Below are positions 1 through 7,333 of a stretch of DNA of 23,354 bases, piece after piece. This DNA is from Verrucomicrobiaceae bacterium UBA2429 (GTDB lineage Bacteria > Verrucomicrobiota > Verrucomicrobiia > Verrucomicrobiales > Verrucomicrobiaceae), in contig DDQZ01000070.1 of the NCBI GenBank assembly GCA_002343505.1, positions 131,879-155,232 on the forward strand. Direction: 5' to 3'. The notes under the pieces were generated by a model, which made no database searches, was not told where the DNA came from, and worked only from the letters and a program-made list of their open reading frames with translations. A program made the translations under genes and the position numbers. Each line of letters opens with the position of its first letter. Positions within the stretch are counted from its first letter, which is position 1.

Positions 1-1
1 A

Positions 2-1213
2 GCCTTTGTGACGTGTCAGAAACCATTTGGTACGCATCAGAAACTGTTTGGTACGGGTTCTGAGCCGCGCCAAAACCTCCAGGAATCGCCCCCGGAGGCT
101 GCACCGGCTCCCGATAGTGGCTTTGAGCAGGCGGGGGGTGGCCCGGCCGCGCCACCTGCCGCGCCACCTGCCGCCCCACCCTGGCAGCCCGCCCAGCCCG
201 GTTACCGCTACGAATTCCCGCGCGACCACGCGCAGCACCCGCGGCACAAGATCGAGTGGTGGTATTTCACCGGGAACCTCGACACGCGGGAGGGGCGGCG
301 CTTTGGCTACCAACTCACCTTTTTCCGCATCGGCGCCGTCACCCAGCCCGCCGTGCAGTCCCCCTGGGCGCTGCGGGATGTGTGGATGGCCCACCTGGCC
401 GTGACGGATGCGCAGGGCCGCGCCTATCACCACGCCGACCGCTTGAACCGCGCCGGCCCCGGCCTCGCCGGCTCCACGCAGGAGCGCGTGTGGAATGAGG
501 ACTGGCAGTGCCTCTTCGAGCCCGGCGGCATGAGGCTGCGCGCGGCGGAGTGCGACTTCGGCCTCGAACTCGAGCTGGAGAAGGGCAAGCCGCCCGTCTT
601 CCACGGCAGCCAGGGCATCAGCCAAAAAGGCCCCACCCCCGGCAATGCCAGCCATTATTACTCCTTCACCCGCCTGCCCACACGCGGCAGCGTGACGGTG
701 GACGGCGCGCGCCACGAGGTGGCCGGCCTGAGCTGGATGGACCACGAATTCGGCAGCAGCTTCCTGGAAAAAGGCACCACCGGGTGGGACTGGTTCAGCG
801 CGCAGCTCGACGATGGCAGCGAGCTGATGCTCTTCCAACTGCGCGGCGAAAACGGCGGCGCCACCACCGGCAGCGCGGGCACATTCATCCATCCCGACGG
901 CAGCGCCGAGGCCCTGGCCGCGGACGATCTGCGCCTCACCCCCGGCCAGGTGTGGCGCTCCCCCGCCGGCGCGCGCTACCCCACCGGCTGGAGCCTGGAA
1001 GTGCCGCGCCTGGCCCTGCGCCTGGAGGCAGCCGCCGTCCTGCCCCAGCAGGAATTCCAAGCCGCCGCCACCCCCGGCCTGGGCTACTGGGAGGGCGCGG
1101 TGGATTATCGGGGCACCCGCGCGGGCAAAGCCGTGCGCGGCCGCGGCTACCTGGAGATGACCGGCTACTCCGGCCGCTCCATGAGCCTGTGGTTCGGCGG
1201 TGACGGTGAATGA
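2..1213 (+). CDS. CrtC/AttH-type lipocalin-like protein (predicted secreted hydrolase), 5' partial
   Basis: The reading frame is open to the left edge. Its first in-window start-like codon is a GTG at 8, and no ATG appears until codon 126 counted from that GTG, so the true start is probably upstream. The family is recognised from EWWYFTGNL (about residue 83), the AHLAVTD segment, HGSQGISQKG...ASHYYSFTRL, SWMDHEFGSS, GWDWFSAQLDDG and the terminal GYLEMTGY. These are hallmarks of the CrtC (carotenoid 1,2-hydratase-like) plus lipocalin-like two-domain fold, COG5621. Family members are usually exported and often sit beside ABC-transporter genes of the AttEFG type; any such partner lies outside the window. 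The actual substrate is unknown, and carotenoid hydratase activity should not be assumed. The visible N-terminus has no signal peptide. It consists of a seven-residue repeat, then a Pro/Ala-rich linker, then the domain from about residue 66. The family call is firm; the start is not. Confidence 0.82.
   Translation, partial: AFVTCQKPFGTHQKLFGTGSEPRQNLQESPPEAAPAPDSGFEQAGGGPAAPPAAPPAAPPWQPAQPGYRYEFPRDHAQHPRHKIEWWYFTGNLDTREGRRFGYQLTFFRIGAVTQPAVQSPWALRDVWMAHLAVTDAQGRAYHHADRLNRAGPGLAGSTQERVWNEDWQCLFEPGGMRLRAAECDFGLELELEKGKPPVFHGSQGISQKGPTPGNASHYYSFTRLPTRGSVTVDGARHEVAGLSWMDHEFGSSFLEKGTTGWDWFSAQLDDGSELMLFQLRGENGGATTGSAGTFIHPDGSAEALAADDLRLTPGQVWRSPAGARYPTGWSLEVPRLALRLEAAAVLPQQEFQAAATPGLGYWEGAVDYRGTRAGKAVRGRGYLEMTGYSGRSMSLWFGGDGE
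11..52 (+). repeat. Two tandem 21-bp units in the 5' coding part
   Basis: Positions 11-31 and 32-52 are two head-to-tail 21-bp units matching at 17 of 21 positions. They encode TCQKPFG and THQKLFG in the frame of the CrtC-like gene. The codons just before them (gcc ttt gtg) and just after them (acg ggt) partly continue the pattern, so the array may extend beyond the left edge. Confidence 0.75.
146..181 (+). repeat. Three 12-bp units encoding AAPP repeats
   Basis: The unit gccgcgccacct occurs at 146-157 and 158-169, with a third, diverged copy at 170-181. In frame these encode three AAPP tetrapeptides within a Pro/Ala linker before the folded domain. This is a slippage-prone microrepeat and probably a spacer. 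Confidence 0.7.
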
Positions 1214-1378
1214 GACGGCGTCAAGCAGCGGTAAAAGACTGCCGGGAGGCACAAAAGCACCACTTTCCAGCATCGGGCGAAAAGAAAGGTTGCCTGAAGC
1301 GCGGCGTTTTTGTTAGCCTGCCATTTTCCGCGACGTGCGGAGATGATCCGCGCCTCTGAACCCAAACCTCGTTTCCTT

Positions 1379-2863
1379 ATGAACCCGACAAACACCAGCC
1401 GCCGCGCCTTCATGCGCGGCACCCTCGCCGGCGCCGCCGGTCTCGCCACCCTGCCCGCCTGGGCCAAACCCATCGGAGCCAACGGCGACGTGCGCGTCGC
1501 CGTCATCGGCTTCAAGTCCCGCGGCAACGGCCACATCAGCAGCCTGCTGAAAATCCCCGGCGTCCGCCTCGCGGCCCTCTGCGACGTGGACAGCGAAGTG
1601 ATGGACAAAAAAGTCGCCGAACTGGCGAAGAAGGACATCAAGGTCAAGCAGTACAAGGATTTCCGCGAATGCTGCGCCGACCCGGACATTGACGCCATCA
1701 CCATCGCCACGCCGAACCACAGCCACACCCTGATCGCGCTGACCGGCCTGGCCAATGGCAAACATGTGTACGTCGAAAAACCTGTCTCCCACAACATCTG
1801 GGAAGGCCGCAAACTCGTCGAAGCCGCCGCTATCGCCGCCAAGAAGGGCTTGGTGACCCAGCACGGTATGCAGCGCCGCTCCGACCTCGGCTGGGCCGCC
1901 GCCATGGAGTGGGTCAAGGCCGGCCACATCGGCAAAGTGACCCTGAGCCGCGGCATCAACTTCAAAGCCCGCCAGAGCATCGGCAAAGTGGACGCCCCGG
2001 TGGCCCCGCCCGCCACCGTGGACTACAAGCTCTGGTCCGCGCCGCGCACCGAGCTGCCCGTGAACCGCGCCAAATTCCACTATGACTGGCACTGGCAGTG
2101 GGCCTACGGCAACGGCGACATCGGCAACCAGGGGCCGCACCAGCTCGACGTGGCCCGCTGGGCGCTCGGCAACCCCGACAAGCTGCCCGTGCGCCTCATG
2201 AGCTTCGGCGGACGCTGGGGCTATGATGACGACGGCCAGACCGCCAACAACCAGATGGCCTACTACGACTACCCCGGCAACGCCCCGCTGCTCTTTGACA
2301 ACCGCGGCCTGCCCATGAAGGACATGAACTGGACGAAGGGCTTCGAGCCCGTCTTCCGCATCGGCAAGACCTCCGCCCCGCGCATCGGCAACGTCATCCA
2401 CTGCGAGGGCGGTTTCGTGGCCGAGTCCAAGGCCTATGACAACGACGGCAAGGCCATCGAGAAGTTCGACAACTTCCAGGACGGCCCCGACCACATGCTG
2501 AACTTCATCGAGTCCGTCCGCGCCGGCAAGATCACCAAGGACGTGCTGCATGTGGCCCACGGCCACCACGCCGCCGCCCTGGCCCACCTGGCCAACGTCT
2601 CCTACCGCCTTGGCAAGAAACTGGGCACCAGCGAAGTCAAAGAGCGCCTCAGCGCCAGCAAGCCCGCGCAGGAAACTCTCTCCGACTTCTTCGCCAACCT
2701 CGAAGCCAACCAGGTGGATCTCTCCAAAGACCTGCCCGCTGTCGGCCCCTGGCTCGAATTCGACCCTGAGAGCGAGAAGTTCGTGGGCGAGTTCGCCGAC
2801 GAGGCGAACAAGATCGCCATGGAGGAATACGCCAGCGGCTTCGAGCTGCCGGTCATCTCCTGA
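1379..2863 (+). CDS. Tat-exported Gfo/Idh/MocA family oxidoreductase
   Basis: This 494-residue protein starts at the ATG at 1379, chosen because it places a twin-arginine signal (SRRAFM, residues 7-12) and an Ala-rich hydrophobic stretch at the N-terminus. In-frame codons upstream lack such logic. The NAD(P)-binding Rossmann motif is VAVIGFKSRGNGH (40-52). The family lysine motif is VEKPVSH (132-138). A substrate-side motif of the GxxGxHxxD type appears as GNQGPHQLDVARW. The family oxidises or reduces sugars and sugar-like polyols using a bound or exchanging nicotinamide cofactor. A Tat signal implies export of the folded, cofactor-loaded enzyme, as in Zymomonas glucose-fructose oxidoreductase. 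The gene has its own perfect terminator, so it is probably not cotranscribed with the similar gene downstream. The substrate cannot be read from the sequence. No Shine-Dalgarno sequence is apparent. Confidence 0.94.
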   Translation: MNPTNTSRRAFMRGTLAGAAGLATLPAWAKPIGANGDVRVAVIGFKSRGNGHISSLLKIPGVRLAALCDVDSEVMDKKVAELAKKDIKVKQYKDFRECCADPDIDAITIATPNHSHTLIALTGLANGKHVYVEKPVSHNIWEGRKLVEAAAIAAKKGLVTQHGMQRRSDLGWAAAMEWVKAGHIGKVTLSRGINFKARQSIGKVDAPVAPPATVDYKLWSAPRTELPVNRAKFHYDWHWQWAYGNGDIGNQGPHQLDVARWALGNPDKLPVRLMSFGGRWGYDDDGQTANNQMAYYDYPGNAPLLFDNRGLPMKDMNWTKGFEPVFRIGKTSAPRIGNVIHCEGGFVAESKAYDNDGKAIEKFDNFQDGPDHMLNFIESVRAGKITKDVLHVAHGHHAAALAHLANVSYRLGKKLGTSEVKERLSASKPAQETLSDFFANLEANQVDLSKDLPAVGPWLEFDPESEKFVGEFADEANKIAMEEYASGFELPVIS

Positions 2864-2892
2864 TCCGGCTGCCAAGGCCCTCCCATCCCTCA

Positions 2893-2930
2893 ACCCGCGC
2901 CACCCCGCCGTGGCGCGGGTATTTTTTTGT
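2893..2930 (+). terminator. Rho-independent terminator of the first oxidoreductase
   Basis: A perfect 10-bp stem (acccgcgcca at 2893-2902 with tggcgcgggt at 2911-2920) encloses an 8-nt loop. It is followed by a run of seven T from 2922. It lies 29 bp after the stop codon. Confidence 0.9.
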
Positions 2931-2963
2931 CGCCGCCGCGCGCGCATCTTTTTCCGGGACGGC

Positions 2964-2996
2964 TGCACAATTTCTTTCGCCGCCGCGTTTTGTGCA
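2964..2996. promoter_or_regulatory. Inverted repeat upstream of the second oxidoreductase
   Basis: The heptamer tgcacaa (2964-2970) and its reverse complement ttgtgca (2990-2996) are separated by 19 nt and end 16 bp before the ATG at 3013. It could be an operator half-site pair or a 5'-UTR hairpin. A single copy gives weak support. Confidence 0.25.
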
Positions 2997-3012
2997 TCCA
3001 CCTTTTCATCCC

Positions 3013-4356
3013 ATGAGCCAAAACAACCGTCGTTCCTTCCTCAAAACCGCCGCCGGCGCCGTCAGCGCGCCGTTCATCCTGCCTTCCCGCGTGTGGTCGG
3101 CGGAAACAGCGCCCAACTCCCGCGTCAATCTCGGCTTCATCGGCATGGGCAAGATGAACAGCGGTCACCTGGGCAACTTCCTCGGACGCGAAAACTGCCA
3201 GGTCGTGGCCGTCTGTGATGTGGACACCACCCGCCGCGAGCATGCAAAGGGCCGCGTGGACGAGGCCTACGGTAAAAAAGCCGGGGGCGCCTTCAAAGGC
3301 TGCGCCGCCTACAGCGACTTCCGCGAGCTGCTGGCGCGCAAGGACATTGACGCCGTCGTCGTCGCCACGCCCGACCACTGGCACGCCTACATCGGCATCG
3401 CCGCAGTGAAGGCGGGGAAGGACGTGTATGGCGAGAAGCCGCTCACCCACAATGTCCACGAGGCGCTCATGCTCACCAAGGCCGTGCGCGACTCGGGCCG
3501 CATCTTCCAGACCGGCTCCCAGCAACGCTCCAGCAAGGAATTCCGCGTCGCCTGCGAACTGGTGCGCAATGGTGTCATCGGCCAGATCAAAACCATCACC
3601 ACCTCCTTTGGCGACCCCGCCGGCCCCTACAACCTGGGCGAGGAACCCGCCGAGCCCGGCCTGGACTGGGACATGTGGTGCGGCCCCGGTCCGCTCAAGC
3701 CCTACAACAGCATCCTCAGCCCGCGCGGAGTCCACAACCACTTCCCCGCCTGGCGCATGACGCGCGAGTTCGGCGGCGGCATGATCACCGACTGGGGCGC
3801 GCATCACATTGACATCGCCCAGTGGGGCCTCGGCGTGGACGACAGCGGCCCGGTCGAAGTGCGCGCACCGCAGGGCGGCGCAGATGCCAAGCGCGGCGCG
3901 CAGCTCGTTTATGCGAACGGAGTCGTGCTCACCCACGGAGAGGGCAAGGGCGTCTCCTTCTACGGCACCGAGGGCGAGGTGCATGTGAACCGCGGCAAGT
4001 TCGAACTCTGGCTCGGCGGCAGGAAGGTGCATGGCTTTTATGACCGGGAGCAGGACAAGGGCACCTCCCTCGACCGCGAGGTGGTGCTCAGCGAGCGCGA
4101 GTATTTGAAGGACGCCAAAGTGAGGCTCTACGAAAGCAAAAACCACCATGACGACTGGCTCAACAGCATCCAGACCCGCAAACCGCCGATCTGCGATGTG
4201 GCCATCGGAGCCACCACCGTGATCTCCTGCCACCTGATGAACATGGCCTACTGGCACGGCGCCAATTTCAAATGGAACCCCTCCGAGCGCGCCTTCGCCG
4301 AGGGCGGTGATCCCAAATGGCTCACCCGCGACTACCGCGGCGGCTGGGCGGTGTGA
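3013..4356 (+). CDS. Tat-exported Gfo/Idh/MocA family oxidoreductase (second paralogue)
   Basis: This 447-residue protein starts at the ATG at 3013, which gives an immediate twin-arginine signal (NRRSFLKTAAGA, residues 5-16). The seven codons upstream in frame add nothing signal-like. The Rossmann motif is LGFIGMGKMNSGH (40-52). TPDHWH (119-124) and GEKPLTH (140-146) are the cofactor and catalytic-lysine motifs. A C-terminal domain motif, GGGMITDWGAHHIDIAQWG, supplies the His and Asp expected near the substrate. It is clearly a different paralogue from the gene before it, not a recent duplicate, because the sequences align mainly at family motifs. The paired Tat-signalled dehydrogenases suggest periplasmic sugar oxidation, possibly 3-keto-sugar chemistry as reported for other exported members; this is inference. 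The gene is bounded by terminators at both ends, so it is likely monocistronic. Confidence 0.94.
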   Translation: MSQNNRRSFLKTAAGAVSAPFILPSRVWSAETAPNSRVNLGFIGMGKMNSGHLGNFLGRENCQVVAVCDVDTTRREHAKGRVDEAYGKKAGGAFKGCAAYSDFRELLARKDIDAVVVATPDHWHAYIGIAAVKAGKDVYGEKPLTHNVHEALMLTKAVRDSGRIFQTGSQQRSSKEFRVACELVRNGVIGQIKTITTSFGDPAGPYNLGEEPAEPGLDWDMWCGPGPLKPYNSILSPRGVHNHFPAWRMTREFGGGMITDWGAHHIDIAQWGLGVDDSGPVEVRAPQGGADAKRGAQLVYANGVVLTHGEGKGVSFYGTEGEVHVNRGKFELWLGGRKVHGFYDREQDKGTSLDREVVLSEREYLKDAKVRLYESKNHHDDWLNSIQTRKPPICDVAIGATTVISCHLMNMAYWHGANFKWNPSERAFAEGGDPKWLTRDYRGGWAV

Positions 4357-4377
4357 TCCCGCAAGTTGAATCCCAAT

Positions 4378-4413
4378 GCGCGAAGTCCGCACGCCGGGCT
4401 TCGCGCTTTTTTT
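4378..4413 (+). terminator. Rho-independent terminator of the second oxidoreductase
   Basis: The stem pairs gcgcgaagtcc (4378-4388) with 4396-4406, giving 11 pairs with one G-T wobble and a 7-nt loop. A run of seven T follows at 4407-4413. It begins 21 bp after the stop. The opposite strand has no T run, so it does not obviously serve the convergent rapA gene. Confidence 0.85.
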
Positions 4414-4460
4414 CATCACGGGGCTCCGCGGCAAGACTGCTCGCGCGCGGCAGCGCCGCC

Positions 4461-7190
4461 TCAGCTCATCCGCAGGACGAGGCGCAGGGCATCGAGGCGG
4501 AGCCGGGCGGAGCCGAGCGCTTTTTCGAGAAGGGCCATGTGGCTTCTCATGGCCTCGATTTCCTCCGGACGGACGTGGTCGTTGATCTGGGCCAGGTCTT
4601 CGAGTCGCTCAATCTCGGCCTGGAGCTGCGCGCGCATGGACGACACGGCCGCCTCGACGAGCGCTTCCATTTCCGCCTTGGCGATCTTGCGCGACTTGGA
4701 CAGCATGGCGGGGAAGATTTTGCGCTTGATGCTGGGATTTTCAAAAAGGCGCGAGGGGCTGCCTTTCTCGATCCTGGCATGCATGAAGGCGGCGTCATCG
4801 CGCCGGTCCTTCTTCGCATGGTCCACAACCACGCGCAGCGGGCCGGGTGAAAGGAAACGGTCCACATGCAGCTCCGGCGGGGCGATGCACTCGACGACGA
4901 AATGCGTCTCGAGCATGAGGCCCTCGGAACCGGAGCCGCGCCAGAGTCCGAAGCTGCTGTTGCCGCCCTCGGCGCCGAGCAGGAGATCGAGCGCGCCGCG
5001 CACCATGGGGTGGTCGGGGGTCAGGAAGCCGGTGTTCTCGCGGGAAAGGGCCCGCGCGCGGTCGAAGGTGACGGTCAGGCCGTCGTCGGGGAGCGCGGGA
5101 AAGGCGTCGGTGGTGAGGTTGCCGGGCAGGAGGAAGTAGGAGCGGTTGCCCAGCTCCTCGACATGCATGCCGAAGTGGTCCACAAGCCGGATGAAGAACT
5201 CCTCGAACTCGGTGTCACGGTCCTGGGCGCGGATGTCGTCAATGACCTGTGCGGCTTTTTCAGGCTTGCAGGAGTTCAGTTCGAGCAGGCGGTCATGGCC
5301 GCGCTCGAGTTTTTTTGCGACGGTTTTGCGCAGCTCGCTGGATTGATGGATGAAGGCCTCCAGGCGCTCCGGTTCGGGCGCGGCCAGGAGCGCGTCCAGC
5401 TCCGGGCGCAGGGCGTGGAGGATCTCGGTGGCGCCGTGGAGATTGGCCTCCAAGGCATGCAGGCCCTCGTGATACCAGCGCGCCAGCACTTCCTCCGGGC
5501 CGCCCTGGATGCAGGGCGCATGGATGTGGATGGTGCTGCTCTGGCCGATGCGGTCCAGGCGGCCGATGCGCTGCTCGAGCAGTTCGGGATCGTCCGGCAG
5601 ATCAAAAAGAACGAGGTGATGGGCGAACTGGAAATTGCGCCCCTCGCTGCCGATCTCGGAGGAGATCAAAACGCGCGCTCCCTCCTCCTCGGCGAACCAT
5701 GCGGCCTGGCGGTCGCGCTGGAGCAGGGTAAGCCCCTCGTGGAAGACGGCGGCGTTGAGGTTGACCTCATGGAGCAGTTTTTCGTGGATCTCGACGGCCA
5801 GGTCGCGGCTGCGGCAAATGAGGAGGACCTTGTCACCGCCCAGCTTCTTGAGCAGTCCGGCCAGCCATTTGACCTTGGCGTCGAGCGGATCGTCCGCAGC
5901 CTCCAGTGGGATGATTTTGGCGGAGCGCTGGGGGAAGCCGCTGAGGGCGGCGCGGCTGTTTCGAAACATGACCCGGCCGGTGCCGAACTCGTCGAGAAGG
6001 GATGAGACAAGCTTTTCCCGGGCGCCCTCGGTGCCGGCCTTCATGGCGTCGAGATGCTCCTGGAGGTGGGGTGACTTTTTGATGAAGAGCGCCGAGTCGG
6101 CGGCGGTTGGGGATTTTCCGGCCAGAAGGCGGTCGAGCGCGCGGGCCACTTCCTCGTAGTGGAGGGTTTCCTCGAGGAACTGGCCGAGATCGGCGTAGCG
6201 GCTGGGGTCCAGGAGGCGCAGGCGGGCGAAGTGCCCCTCGGGTCCAAGCTGCTGCGGAGTGGCGGTGAGGAGCAGGAGGCCGGGGGTTTTTTCGGCCAGG
6301 CTTTGCACCAGGGTGTAAGCGGGGCTGGCGCGCTCCGGAGTCCACTCCAGGTGGTGCGCCTCGTCCACGATGAGGAGGTCCCAACCCGCCTCGGCGGCCT
6401 GGCGCGCGCGCTCCGGCGAGCCGGCGAGGAAGGCGGTGCTGCAGAGCACGAGCTGGCTGTCGAGGAAGGGGTTGCCGTTTTCCTCGTTGGTCTCGATGGA
6501 GTCGCAGCGCATCTCGTCAAAGATGGCGAAGAGCAGGTGGAAGCGGCGGAAGAGCTCGACGAACCACTGGTTCACGAGCGGCTCGGGCACGAGGATGAGC
6601 ACGCGCTCCGCGCGGCCGGTGAGATGAAGCCGGTGCAGGATGAGGGAGGCCTCGATCGTCTTGCCCAGGCCGACCTCGTCGGCGAGCAGGACGCGCGGGA
6701 CGAGGCGGCTGGAAACCTCGGAGGCGATGTACATCTGGTGCGGCAGCAGGTCCACACGCCCGCCGCAGAAGCCGCGCACGGTGGAACGGCGCAGGGCGGC
6801 GCGGCGCTTGAGAGCCTCGACGCGCAGATCGAAGTCACGCGGCTCGTCCACCTGGCCGGCCAGGAGGCGGTCCTCGGGTTTGCTGAAGCTGATGGTGTCG
6901 GAAAGCTCGGCCTCGCTGACCTGGCGGCTCGCGCCAAGATAGAAAAGCATGCCTTTGCGCTCCTCGACGGACTCGACTTCGAGGGACTGGCCTTCGTGGG
7001 TCTTGATCGTGTCCCCCTCCTGGAAGCGCACGCGGCGCAGGGGCGCGGTTTTGATGGCGTACTGGCGGTGCTCGTTGGCGGCGGGGAAGTAGATTTCCAC
7101 CCGGCCGAATTCGGCCTTCATCACCACGCCAAGGCCGAGCTCTGGCTCGCTGTCGCTGACCCAGCGTTGTCCGGGAAGGGCTTGTTCCAT
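4461..7190 (-). CDS. rapA: RNA polymerase-associated Swi2/Snf2 ATPase RapA (HepA)
   Basis: This 909-residue protein is close in length to E. coli RapA (968). The start at 7190 is chosen because GQRWVSDSEPELGLGVV (residues 7-23) matches the conserved RapA N-terminus; upstream codons in frame are Arg/Pro-rich and unlike the family. Tudor-like N-terminal domains (about 1-100) precede a helicase core. Motif I is DEVGLGKT (171-178), motif II DEAH (276-279) and motif III TATP (309-312). The RapA signature FRNSRAALSGFPQR lies near 409-422, and motif VI is QRIGRLDRIGQ (540-550). RapA uses ATP hydrolysis to recycle stalled or post-termination RNA polymerase in the cytoplasm. The C-terminal third is Glu/Leu-rich, as in RapA. 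It diverges from the flavoprotein gene across 143 bp and converges on the second oxidoreductase gene. No Shine-Dalgarno sequence is visible. Confidence 0.94.
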   Translation of the reverse strand: MEQALPGQRWVSDSEPELGLGVVMKAEFGRVEIYFPAANEHRQYAIKTAPLRRVRFQEGDTIKTHEGQSLEVESVEERKGMLFYLGASRQVSEAELSDTISFSKPEDRLLAGQVDEPRDFDLRVEALKRRAALRRSTVRGFCGGRVDLLPHQMYIASEVSSRLVPRVLLADEVGLGKTIEASLILHRLHLTGRAERVLILVPEPLVNQWFVELFRRFHLLFAIFDEMRCDSIETNEENGNPFLDSQLVLCSTAFLAGSPERARQAAEAGWDLLIVDEAHHLEWTPERASPAYTLVQSLAEKTPGLLLLTATPQQLGPEGHFARLRLLDPSRYADLGQFLEETLHYEEVARALDRLLAGKSPTAADSALFIKKSPHLQEHLDAMKAGTEGAREKLVSSLLDEFGTGRVMFRNSRAALSGFPQRSAKIIPLEAADDPLDAKVKWLAGLLKKLGGDKVLLICRSRDLAVEIHEKLLHEVNLNAAVFHEGLTLLQRDRQAAWFAEEEGARVLISSEIGSEGRNFQFAHHLVLFDLPDDPELLEQRIGRLDRIGQSSTIHIHAPCIQGGPEEVLARWYHEGLHALEANLHGATEILHALRPELDALLAAPEPERLEAFIHQSSELRKTVAKKLERGHDRLLELNSCKPEKAAQVIDDIRAQDRDTEFEEFFIRLVDHFGMHVEELGNRSYFLLPGNLTTDAFPALPDDGLTVTFDRARALSRENTGFLTPDHPMVRGALDLLLGAEGGNSSFGLWRGSGSEGLMLETHFVVECIAPPELHVDRFLSPGPLRVVVDHAKKDRRDDAAFMHARIEKGSPSRLFENPSIKRKIFPAMLSKSRKIAKAEMEALVEAAVSSMRAQLQAEIERLEDLAQINDHVRPEEIEAMRSHMALLEKALGSARLRLDALRLVLRMS

Positions 7191-7208
7191 TGCTAAAAGA
7201 GGGCCGCG

Positions 7209-7236
7209 AGCATAGGGCCGCTGCGGGGGCGCGCAA
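7209..7236 (-). promoter_or_regulatory. Candidate rapA promoter
   Basis: On the minus strand, TTGCGC (7236-7231) is followed after 16 nt by TATGCT (7214-7209), placing transcription start roughly 12 nt before the rapA ATG. The -10 matches consensus at four of six positions but the -35 at only three, so this is a weak assignment. Confidence 0.3.
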
Positions 7237-7333
7237 GCGCGTGTTGCGTTTCCGCGCCGCCTTTGCGGTTTTTTCCGCGCGCGCCCGGCCAAAGAGACGT
7301 TGTGAGCGGATCGTGGCCGTGTTGATTGCCGGC

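Noticed and set aside
1313..3001. Long open frame on the minus strand opposite the first oxidoreductase (562 codons)
   Set aside because: It is an antisense shadow caused by the GC-rich codon bias. The translation is a low-complexity Val/Gly/Ala/Asp mixture with no domain, while the plus strand encodes a clear Tat-signalled oxidoreductase.
2890..4434. Minus-strand open frame of 514 codons opposite the second oxidoreductase
   Set aside because: It runs through both terminators and mirrors the plus-strand gene, with no recognisable motif.
4447..4459. Hairpin gcggc-agc-gccgc just downstream of the rapA stop as a terminator
   Set aside because: It has only 5 bp of stem and no T run on the rapA strand, so it was not called.
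4866..6005. Plus-strand open frame of 379 codons opposite rapA
   Set aside because: It is an antisense shadow of the helicase gene. The minus strand carries all Swi2/Snf2 motifs in order.
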